NCBI GenBank assembly: GCA_965230345.1 | Contig: CBDDKR010000002.1 | Span: 744,001 to 808,000 of the forward strand | Direction of reading: 5' to 3' | DNA length: 64,000 nt | Source of the DNA: JADKBO01 sp965230345 | Lineage (GTDB): Bacteria; Bacteroidota; Bacteroidia; Chitinophagales; Saprospiraceae | In this document: in pieces, positions 10,119 to 17,119 of the stretch | Numbering within the stretch: the stretch's first letter is position 1 | Layout: each line of letters starts with the position of its first letter | Notes under the pieces: generated by a model | What the model was told of the DNA's origin: nothing | Database searches by the model: none | Seen by the model: the letters and a program-made list of their open reading frames with translations, nothing else | Translations under genes and position numbers: made by a program

Positions 10119-10833
10119 TTAGTTTTAGTATTTCATTTAATCCGACCAATACTAAATTGGGCGACGCAAATATGGCAAAATTTAAATGTTCGTCAAAAAA
10201 GTTTGTATCTCCACCAGTTAGAATCACCCTCGTAGGACCAAATTCTTCTTCAATTCTATGTATAAACGACTCAACTTCGTATTTTATGCCTCTTAGTATG
10301 CCATTTTGTAATGCCTTTTCAGTACTCTTTCCCAAAAAATCACTCGGAAAGGATATATCTACTAATGGCAGTTTGTCTGTAAAATCATGCATGGACTGTC
10401 TTCTGAGATATATGCCTGGAGATATGTTACCACCATGATATATACCTTCTGAATCGATAAAATCCATGGTTAGACAAGTTCCAGCATCAATTACCACACA
10501 GTTTTCTCCTTCGAACAAAGACCATGCTCCCATTACTCCTGCAATTCTATCTCTTCCCAATGTCTCAGGAGTCTCATATTTTGAGGTAAATGGTAATGGC
10601 AATGAATGATCCACAATAAGAAGATTCACTTTCTCTCTTAATTGGTGTAACCAATCATCTTCCAACGTTCTGGTAGAGGAGAGAATTGCTCTTTCAATAG
10701 AGTATTCCGACAAAATAGTGTCTATTTTGTCGTGTGTAAGTTCAAAGTCTACGTAAAAATATCGTTGTACCGAATTGTCAAATACAGCTAGTTTAGCCTT
10801 GGTATTGCCGATATCTATACATAGATTCATCAT
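10111..10833 (-). CDS. coaX: Type III pantothenate kinase
   Basis: CoaX phosphorylates pantothenate in the first committed step of coenzyme A synthesis and belongs to the ASKHA fold. The 240-aa protein shows the phosphate-1 motif IDIGNTKAKLAVF near the N terminus, ETLGRDRIAGVMGAW in the middle, VVIDAGTCLTMDFID and GGNISPG, followed by the C-terminal VILTGGD. Length is normal. It lies 26 bp after purH and overlaps the barrel gene downstream, which supports one transcript. Confidence 0.95.
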   Translation of the reverse strand: MMNLCIDIGNTKAKLAVFDNSVQRYFYVDFELTHDKIDTILSEYSIERAILSSTRTLEDDWLHQLREKVNLLIVDHSLPLPFTSKYETPETLGRDRIAGVMGAWSLFEGENCVVIDAGTCLTMDFIDSEGIYHGGNISPGIYLRRQSMHDFTDKLPLVDISFPSDFLGKSTEKALQNGILRGIKYEVESFIHRIEEEFGPTRVILTGGDTNFFDEHLNFAIFASPNLVLVGLNEILKLND

Positions 10834-10859
10834 TGCTTTTCTAGTTGAGTTATCTATGT

Positions 10860-12383
10860 TTAGTGTTTGAAATGTCTAACTCCGGTCATGACCATGACCA
10901 TTTCATTAGCATCACAAAACTCAACACTAAGGTTGTCCTTTATTGAACCTCCTGGCTGAATCACCGAACTGATTCCTGCCTTATGAGCTAGCTCAACGCA
11001 ATCTGGAAATGGGAAAAATGCATCAGAGGCCATCGATGCTCCCTGAAGACTAAACCCGAATTGTTCAGCTTTTTCTATGGCTTGTTTGCAAGCATCAACC
11101 CTAGATGTTTGGCCACACCCCATGCTAAGAAGTTGATTATCTTTTGCAAAAACTATCGTATTCGATTTCAAGTGTTTTACCAATTTATTGGCGAAAATCA
11201 GATCCTTAATCTGATCATCCGTTGGCTGCCTCTTAGTAACCACTTTTAGGTCTTCCGTAGTTTCCGTTCTATCATCAGCATCTTGCTGAATTACTCCATT
11301 TAATAAACTCTTAAATCGTTGAGGTCTTAAGTTGTAATGCTTTAATTCTAAAAGAATACGTTTAGACTTGGATTGAAGAAGTTCTAGAGCATCATCGTCA
11401 AATCCAGGAGCGATTAATACTTCGTAAAATAGTTTATTGATCTCTTCTGCCGTCGAATAATCAATTGTTGTATTAGAGATTAATATTCCACCAAAAGCCG
11501 AAACAGGATCTCCAGCAAGAGCGGCCTTCCATGCACCCAGAACCGTAGGTCGAACAGCTAATCCACAAGTATTCGTGTGTTTTAAAATGGCAAAAGCAGG
11601 ATCATCATCTTTAAACTCCTTCATTACGCCCACAGCTGCGTCTACATCTACCAAATTGTTAAAGGATAATTCTTTACCACCAAGAGTTCGAAACATCGCT
11701 TCCATTTCACCAAAGAAAATTCCTTGCTGATGTGGATTCTCTCCATACCTCAATGTTTTGCCTGAGGAGATGCTGTGTTTAAAGGAAGTTTCTTCTGATT
11801 CACGATCAAAATAATTAAAAATGGCCGTGTCATAATGAGAAGATACCTTAAATGCCCTCCTCGCCAAATCTTTTCGCTCAGCTAAGGTAGATTCTCCTCC
11901 ATTTTGCAATATATTCAACAAATTTCCATATTCATCTTTGGAAGGAATGACTACTACGTCGTTGAAATTCTTAGCAGCACCTCTTATTAATGCAATTCCT
12001 CCGATATCTATTTTTTCTATAATTGCGGCTTCATCATCAGTCTGAGCTAAAGTGTCTTCAAACGGATATAAGTCTACAACGACTAAATCAATTTCTGGAA
12101 TTTCATACTTAGACAATTGACCAAGGTGGTCTTCATTACGAATTGCCAATATTCCACCAAATACTTTAGGGTGTAGCGTCTTTACTCTTCCATCTAAAAT
12201 GGATGGATAAGTCGTCAAATCTTCAACTCTATTTACCTCACCTCCAAGAGATTCAATAAACTTTTGAGTTCCACCAGTTGAGTAGATTGTTACACCTTGT
12301 TCGATGAGAAGTTTTACGATGTCATCTAGCCCTTCTTTATTAAATACAGAAATTAGTGCTGATTTGATCTTTTTTGTAGCCAT
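10860..12383 (-). CDS. purH: Bifunctional AICAR formyltransferase / IMP cyclohydrolase
   Basis: PurH catalyses the last two steps of IMP synthesis in the cytoplasm. The 507-aa protein has the N-terminal MGS-like IMP cyclohydrolase domain (KKIKSALISVFNKEGLDDIV, YSTGGTQKFIE, DGRVKTLHPKVFGGIL) and the C-terminal transformylase (LRYGENPHQQG, KHTNTCGLA, ASDAFFPFPD, IQPGGSIKD). The Lys-His pair of the formyltransferase site is in the KHTN segment. A minus-strand box TACTTTTG sits 33 bp before the start. It is the first gene of the operon running into coaX. Confidence 0.97.
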   Translation of the reverse strand: MATKKIKSALISVFNKEGLDDIVKLLIEQGVTIYSTGGTQKFIESLGGEVNRVEDLTTYPSILDGRVKTLHPKVFGGILAIRNEDHLGQLSKYEIPEIDLVVVDLYPFEDTLAQTDDEAAIIEKIDIGGIALIRGAAKNFNDVVVIPSKDEYGNLLNILQNGGESTLAERKDLARRAFKVSSHYDTAIFNYFDRESEETSFKHSISSGKTLRYGENPHQQGIFFGEMEAMFRTLGGKELSFNNLVDVDAAVGVMKEFKDDDPAFAILKHTNTCGLAVRPTVLGAWKAALAGDPVSAFGGILISNTTIDYSTAEEINKLFYEVLIAPGFDDDALELLQSKSKRILLELKHYNLRPQRFKSLLNGVIQQDADDRTETTEDLKVVTKRQPTDDQIKDLIFANKLVKHLKSNTIVFAKDNQLLSMGCGQTSRVDACKQAIEKAEQFGFSLQGASMASDAFFPFPDCVELAHKAGISSVIQPGGSIKDNLSVEFCDANEMVMVMTGVRHFKH

Positions 12384-12415
12384 GAAAGATTGTGATTAAT
12401 TGTCAATAGAAGCTG

Positions 12416-12423
12416 CAAAAGTA
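12416..12423 (-). promoter_or_regulatory. Candidate -7 box for purH (TACTTTTG)
   Basis: Read on the minus strand, TACTTTTGCA matches the Bacteroidota -7 consensus TAnnTTTG. A partial -33 element (TCTG at 12446-12443) lies 19 bp further up. The box is 33 bp from the purH ATG, and the same ten bases occur 35 bp before gcvP. Confidence 0.5.
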
Positions 12424-12720
12424 ATATTATAGTGCTAAATGCCAGATGAATAGGTTTGTTTTTTACATAAAAAATAACATATCACTTTCATTGACTTAAC
12501 TTGGTTATAAGAATCCGCCAAATGGTTAACTCTTCATTATATCGGTTGATGTTTCGACGCCATAATTTGCCTGGGTTTTAGCAAATCAGCAGCATTATTA
12601 ATTGCATGTTTCAACAAGTCTAAAAATGTGTTTTATGGCTATTACTCTTGGACATCAATTAAGCGAAGATCAAGATATCGTTGAAATAAATATGATTAGT
12701 CAATAAATACACACATTATT

Positions 12721-12858
12721 ATGTTAACAACAAATACTTCTGAGTACAGAAAAGACATTAAACACTATTTGGAAAAGGTGGTGAATGAATTTGGAACCTT
12801 GATCATAAATCGTAGAAAACATTCAAGAGTGTTTTATATGACATATAAGCGAGTATAA
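12721..12858 (+). pseudogene. Truncated YefM/Phd-type antitoxin remnant
   Basis: An ATG-started 45-codon frame reads MLTTNTSEYRKDIKHYLEKV and continues VNEFGTLIINRRKHSRVFYM. This closely follows the N-terminal DNA-binding part of Bacteroidota YefM-type antitoxins (pattern ML..N.SE.RKDIK.Y...V......LIINR.K..GVV.MS). It stops at MTYKRV where the family normally continues with a 'MSLEEYNSL' helix and the toxin-binding tail of about 30 residues. No Txe/YoeB or RelE toxin frame follows. The family comparison is from memory. It could still be a small expressed protein. Confidence 0.6.
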
Positions 12859-13067
12859 TTCAAACCAGAGTAAAATTAATATCTAAAGAGATCTAATTAG
12901 GACTCACTAATACACCAACAACTAAACTCGAATAAATCAGCAAAAACAATTCATACTTCGGCATTTTGAATACGTTTGTCATTCGTATTCTTTAGAATTT
13001 TGTTACTCATTAAAATTTAATCAAATGACAGAGGGACAAGAAGAAATGCAAGCAACAAGTAAAAATG

Positions 13068-13208
13068 ATGGCAGATTCATTTTTGTGTGTCAATAGACAG
13101 CCTATGGAAAAAACTCCAGCCGATTATGATTTGGAGTACGAAAATGTAAAAATAATTACAGAAGATAATAGAGCTTTCCGCATGGCTCCTTACAGTCGAA
13201 AGCCTTGA
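13068..13208 (+). pseudogene. Possible N-terminal fragment of an alpha/beta hydrolase
   Basis: The 46-codon frame reads MADSFLCVNRQPMEKTPADY and then DLEYENVKIITEDNRAFRM before ending at a TGA. The segment TPADY.LEYENV.I.TED resembles the start of many membrane-associated alpha/beta hydrolases, where it is followed by a GW.IP strand and then the HG oxyanion motif. Neither follows here in any frame that I can read. It is probably a decayed gene, but the match is short. Confidence 0.35.
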
Positions 13209-13325
13209 TTATATCTCCAGTATCAATGCCTGAGCAGCTAAGCGATTATGAAATGAAATATTATATTTAATTATGGAAGTTAAACAGGGAAGTCTTCATA
13301 ATGAATAAGCGAAAAAATAATATAT

Positions 13326-13476
13326 ATGAGAGTAATCAAAACTGTCCTATTAATGTTCATCTATCTAAAATGGCGGCACCCAAGAGAGAATAACACTACT
13401 AAACGATGTACCCTTTGAAAATATACAAATAAACTTTTCAAAAGACACAATTGACAAATATGTTATCACAGAAAGA
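13326..13476 (+). pseudogene. Signal-peptide segment out of frame with the next ORF (putative frameshift)
   Basis: ATG at 13326 encodes MRVIKTVLLMFIYL, a good signal-peptide core, then runs out of frame. Removing one A from the AAAA tract at 13367-13370 joins this start to NGGTQERITLLNDVPF and on to the 13477 frame. That gives one uninterrupted secreted protein of about 318 residues. The break could be a real mutation, a recoding site or a sequencing error in a homopolymer. Confidence 0.55.
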
Positions 13477-14283
13477 GTGGCTAATATATCAGATGGAGAG
13501 ATTTATTGGATAAAAGAAAACGTTGATACGATCACTGTAAAATGTCTTGGTAATAATGAATCACATATTACGTATGAAATCAATGAAAGCAAAAACGTTT
13601 GGATGAAGATGTTATACGAAGAAGAATTATTTCATTTAATAAAAGAAGAGATCTCATTCCCCAAAATAAAGTACATAAAAAATAAAATTACGAAAGAAGG
13701 AGTATTCCCCGACTCATGTCAATTAAGTGAATTTACTATAAAACACTTGAGCAACAGAATAAAACTATATAAGGAAGGGGGAAACTATGTCCATGTTAAG
13801 AAATTTGAGGATCTCATACAGAAAATAGACAACTGCAATGTAAATAAATACAATTATCTCTATCAAAGCCGTAATCTATTGGCACTAGATAACTATATCA
13901 CATCTGCTAATTCTGACACATTAAAATACGAAATCACTCAACTTGAGCACTTAGGAATAAAAACAAGAATAGCTGCTTTCAATTCTGAAAATCAAGAAGG
14001 GAATAAGGTTATTCATCTCATTCAATACGAATATCAAGAAGAAAACGAACAAAGTTGGAATAAGATAATTGAAATGAATAAAGAAAAACTAGATGAAAAA
14101 CAGATAAAATCTTTTATTAAGATAAGAGACTCTATTAAATCATGCAATAGAGCTACAATTGAACTTGACGAGAATCTTAAAGTCATCAAATATTTTAGTA
14201 GGGTTGATCGCCGTTATATTAATAGATCAAACCAAGAACAGTTTCGATTTTACAACTATGAAATTAGAAAAATAGCCTACTAA
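13477..14283 (+). CDS. Secreted protein of unknown function (5' part frameshifted)
   Basis: The open frame of 268 aa begins at a GTG, but the same frame is coding-like back to about 13369 (NGGTQERITLLNDVPFENIQ). The GTG is therefore probably not the native start. See the signal-peptide segment at 13326. The protein is Lys/Asn/Glu-rich with mixed alpha/beta character: helical LYKEGGNYVHVKKFEDLIQK and strand-like KVIHLIQYEYQEENEQSW. It shows no motif I recognise. It lies between decayed genes and mazEF, in the most AT-rich part of the window, which suggests acquired DNA. Function cannot be assigned. Confidence 0.6.
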   Translation: MANISDGEIYWIKENVDTITVKCLGNNESHITYEINESKNVWMKMLYEEELFHLIKEEISFPKIKYIKNKITKEGVFPDSCQLSEFTIKHLSNRIKLYKEGGNYVHVKKFEDLIQKIDNCNVNKYNYLYQSRNLLALDNYITSANSDTLKYEITQLEHLGIKTRIAAFNSENQEGNKVIHLIQYEYQEENEQSWNKIIEMNKEKLDEKQIKSFIKIRDSIKSCNRATIELDENLKVIKYFSRVDRRYINRSNQEQFRFYNYEIRKIAY

Positions 14284-14439
14284 TTAAGAAGGAACAAACA
14301 GAGCAACTTCTTTGTCCTGAAACAGGATAGTCAAGTACATTTGTGAATCACAGAAATAAGTAAATTAATAAAACTACCACTGGTAGGAACAAAAGTTTAG
14401 TTTTATCGGTTATAACGTTGTAATAACTTATAGTGTCTA

Positions 14440-14685
14440 ATGCGAGCAAATATTATAAAAGTAGGGAATTCTAAAGGATTGATTCTAAATAAAGCGATTT
14501 TAGATAAGTATCAAATCAAAAACGAAGTGAATATTAAACTTCAAGATGATTACTTGATCATAGAGCCCGTGAAAAATCCCCGAATTGATTGGGATAATCA
14601 GTTTTTAAAAGCAAAATCAGATGAGGATAACGAACAATTGATTCCAGATGTATTCGAAGATGAAGAACATTTACCATGGGAATAA
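14440..14685 (+). CDS. mazE: MazE-family antitoxin (AbrB/SpoVT domain)
   Basis: The 81-aa protein has an AbrB-like swapped-hairpin N terminus (IIKVGNSKGLILNKAIL, about residues 4-20, then EVNIKLQDDYLIIEPV). Its acidic C-terminal tail (DEDNEQLIPDVFEDEEHLPWE) is of the kind that wraps around and inhibits MazF. MazE normally also represses its own operon with MazF. Its 3' end overlaps the toxin gene by 10 bp (ATGGGAATAA). Confidence 0.88.
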   Translation: MRANIIKVGNSKGLILNKAILDKYQIKNEVNIKLQDDYLIIEPVKNPRIDWDNQFLKAKSDEDNEQLIPDVFEDEEHLPWE

Positions 14686-14999
14686 ATCAATATGATATTG
14701 TACTGGTAAACTTAAATCCAACAATCGGCAGTGAAATTAGAAAATCAAGACCATGCGTAGTAATTTCTCCAGATGTACTAAATCGTAACTTAAAGACACT
14801 TGTTATTGCTCCAATGACAACTAATTTAATAAACTATCCGACTAGAGTAATGGTAAACTTTAGTGGAAAAGAAGGGAGAATTGCTATCGATCAAATTAGA
14901 ACAATAGACTCCAAAAGAATAATCCGTACCCTAGGTAAAATAGAGTCGGATGAAATAAAAAACCTTAAGGAAATCATTAAGCAAACTTATGTCGACTAA
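14676..14999 (+). CDS. mazF: MazF/PemK-family mRNA interferase toxin
   Basis: The 107-aa protein has the MazF fold motifs: QYDIVLVNLNPTIGSEIRKS (beta1-beta2 and the loop over the active site), RPCVVISPDVLN with the conserved Arg-Pro, and a central LVIAPMTTN. IAIDQIRTIDSKRI holds the Asp-Gln-Arg strand. MazF toxins cut single-stranded RNA at short motifs. The gene appears intact and overlaps mazE, so the pair looks functional. Confidence 0.9.
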   Translation: MGINQYDIVLVNLNPTIGSEIRKSRPCVVISPDVLNRNLKTLVIAPMTTNLINYPTRVMVNFSGKEGRIAIDQIRTIDSKRIIRTLGKIESDEIKNLKEIIKQTYVD

Positions 15000-15035
15000 G
15001 AAATGATTTACAAATCCAACTAGAAACAAATAAGA

Positions 15036-16370
15036 CTAATTTGAGCCCTTTGTCAAGGTCTTATTTATGTCAGTATTTGATGCCTGGAATGCAGGAATAA
15101 CAGCAGCGATAAACCCTATCATAAGTGCTGCACCAAAAATAATCCATTCGGACTTAAGGAAGGTCCATCCAGAAAAATTGTACCTGAAATCTTCCATCAA
15201 GTACTTTGCCGTAACCTCTACTCCAATATGAGCAAGTACAGTGCCCAACATCCATCCAAGTAAAGTCAGTATTATGCCCTCCAATATGATAAGGACAAAA
15301 AGTTTAACTCGACTACCACCCAGCACTCTCAATAAAGCAAGTTCATACTTTCTTTCTTTCATCGCCCTAAATAGGGATATAAAAATGCTAATTGCTGAAA
15401 CTAATGCAATTAATAATGCTATCATACGAATGCCCTCTGTTCCAATACCGATCATATCTCTCAACTTATTGATCTCATATGCCGGTGAAGCAGCCTGCAA
15501 GTTGGTGTTTTCATTAATATTTCTTGGAAGACTTAAAGCCTGAAAGTTCGTTTTAGACTTATATTGAATTAGAATTGCCGTAATTTCTTTATCCAAATGA
15601 TTTAGCAAGTCGGCTGTTGAATTATCATGGATGTGATCATGATGGCCGTGATGATCATGCCCCTCGTGATTGTGTCCTTCATGGTCATGTCCGTCTTCAT
15701 GATTATGGCTCGAATGATCGTGTTCATCGTGTTTGTGATCTTCTTCATGGTCGTGATCATGAACCGCCCATACAGAAGAGGTATTCGTTAGAATCAACTG
15801 ATCAATTACACTACCAGTTGCTTGTAATATTCCCACCACCTTAAATGCCGCATGATCATGTGCCAAGTCTTCATCATCTACCAAGCCATGAGAACTTTTA
15901 AATGTATCTCCAATTTTCAAACCGGTTACATCCGCTACTTGCTTTCCAATGGTTACTTCTAGGTCAGATTGATATAGCTTTCCCGACTCCATTTGAGCAT
16001 TGTACAGAGATAAGATATCATAGGTTGTTCCAACAATTCTATAGCCCAAATAATTATCGCCTAAAGAAAGAGGTACTGCCTTTTTAACCAATGGATGTCT
16101 TGGGTTTAAAAACGCTTTAGCATCTTCAATTTTTATATTTCCTGTGGGATTATCGACATGATACATATTACACAGTATCAACTGCAACGGACTTCCTTTC
16201 GCTCCTATGACCAAATCTATGCCGGCAAGATTGGATTCAAATTTTTCCTTAAGTTGGGTATTAATTAACAACAAATAACTTATCAACCCAACACCTAAAG
16301 CAAATAACAACAACCCTATCAAAAGGTTAAGAGGATTATGTATGGTGTTTTTCCAAGCAAGCTTTAACAT
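15036..16370 (-). CDS. FtsX/MacB-type ABC permease with a histidine-rich periplasmic loop
   Basis: The 444-aa permease has an N-terminal membrane segment (residues 14-36), a large periplasmic domain, and three C-terminal segments (about 315-335, 355-385 and 410-432) in the FtsX arrangement. Residues 204-248 contain 20 histidines mixed with Asp, Glu and Gly (nt 15627-15761), a likely metal-binding tract. MacB/LolE-type permeases usually move lipoproteins or peptides by mechanotransmission. The His tract suggests involvement with zinc or another transition metal, as in zinc-regulated transporters of this type in other phyla. The start overlaps the ATPase stop (ATGA). Confidence 0.88.
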   Translation of the reverse strand: MLKLAWKNTIHNPLNLLIGLLLFALGVGLISYLLLINTQLKEKFESNLAGIDLVIGAKGSPLQLILCNMYHVDNPTGNIKIEDAKAFLNPRHPLVKKAVPLSLGDNYLGYRIVGTTYDILSLYNAQMESGKLYQSDLEVTIGKQVADVTGLKIGDTFKSSHGLVDDEDLAHDHAAFKVVGILQATGSVIDQLILTNTSSVWAVHDHDHEEDHKHDEHDHSSHNHEDGHDHEGHNHEGHDHHGHHDHIHDNSTADLLNHLDKEITAILIQYKSKTNFQALSLPRNINENTNLQAASPAYEINKLRDMIGIGTEGIRMIALLIALVSAISIFISLFRAMKERKYELALLRVLGGSRVKLFVLIILEGIILTLLGWMLGTVLAHIGVEVTAKYLMEDFRYNFSGWTFLKSEWIIFGAALMIGFIAAVIPAFQASNTDINKTLTKGSN

Positions 16371-16999
16371 CAGGACAGTATTATAGATTGATCAATTAAC
16401 GTTTTCAACCTACCATCATGTGTTACAATAAGTAAGGCGGCATTAACGTCTTTTGCCTGTTGAAGTAATAGGCTTCCAACTTCCTGAGCATTATAATCAT
16501 CTAGGGCTGATGTTGGTTCATCTGCCAAAATTACCTTAGGTTTATTAATTAATGCTCTTACGATGGCAACTCTTTGCTTTTCTCCTTCGCTCAAGTGATA
16601 GGTATACTTATTTCTTCTTTCATAAATACCTAATTTTCTCAAGTACTCTTCAGCAAGAGTTTTATCAAATTTTCTCCCTCCAAATTCTTGAGCGACTTTC
16701 AAGTTTTCCCAAACTGTTAGAGACTTAATGAAGTGATTTTGTTGAAAAATAATACTAATGTTTTCACCTCTATATCGATCTAGTTTTACGGAATCCATTG
16801 CAGCTAAATCTTCTTTACCTACTAAAACTCTTCCTTCAAGAGGTTTCATTAACCCCGCAAGTAGGTGAAGCAATGTTGTCTTTCCAATACCAGATCTTCC
16901 AAGAATAAGCATCGATTCTCCCTGACCAATTTCCATGTCTGGAAAGTCAAAAACTTGATTTTTCTGATAATAATATTTTAGTCCTTCGGTGCTAACCAT
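16370..16999 (-). CDS. ABC transporter ATP-binding protein (LolD/MacB class)
   Basis: The 209-aa ATPase has Walker A LGRSGIGKTTLLH (about residues 33-45), Q-loop FQQNHF, signature LSEGEKQRVAIVRAL, Walker B VILADEPTSALDD and the switch His in VTHDGRL. The signature has E in place of the usual second G (LSGGQ), a common variant in this class. It is cotranscribed with the His-rich permease, with a 1-base overlap, and energises it. Confidence 0.92.
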   Translation of the reverse strand: MVSTEGLKYYYQKNQVFDFPDMEIGQGESMLILGRSGIGKTTLLHLLAGLMKPLEGRVLVGKEDLAAMDSVKLDRYRGENISIIFQQNHFIKSLTVWENLKVAQEFGGRKFDKTLAEEYLRKLGIYERRNKYTYHLSEGEKQRVAIVRALINKPKVILADEPTSALDDYNAQEVGSLLLQQAKDVNAALLIVTHDGRLKTLIDQSIILS

Positions 17000-17119
17000 A
17001 TGATATAATTCACTTCAATATAAGCTTTTAAACGATAAAGGATTTCGAATATTTTCTTCCATCGTCTAAATCATTCACGTCAAACGTATTCAAGGCGTGA
17101 CAATAAGCATAAACTATTC

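Larger units (their letters stand above)
12424..13325. other. Gene-poor stretch with decayed gene fragments
   Basis: No intact gene of normal length is present. The stretch holds a truncated YefM-like antitoxin (12721-12858) and a possible hydrolase fragment (13068-13208), each listed separately. It also has short open runs such as a 31-codon minus-strand run ending at 12537 (LKHAINNAADLLKPRQIMASK) that I cannot assign. The pattern is that of genes decaying between purH and the secreted unknown protein. Confidence 0.6.

Noticed and set aside
15617..15844. Plus-strand 75-codon frame rich in Asp, His and Arg
   Set aside because: It is the antisense image of the histidine-rich tract of the ABC permease.
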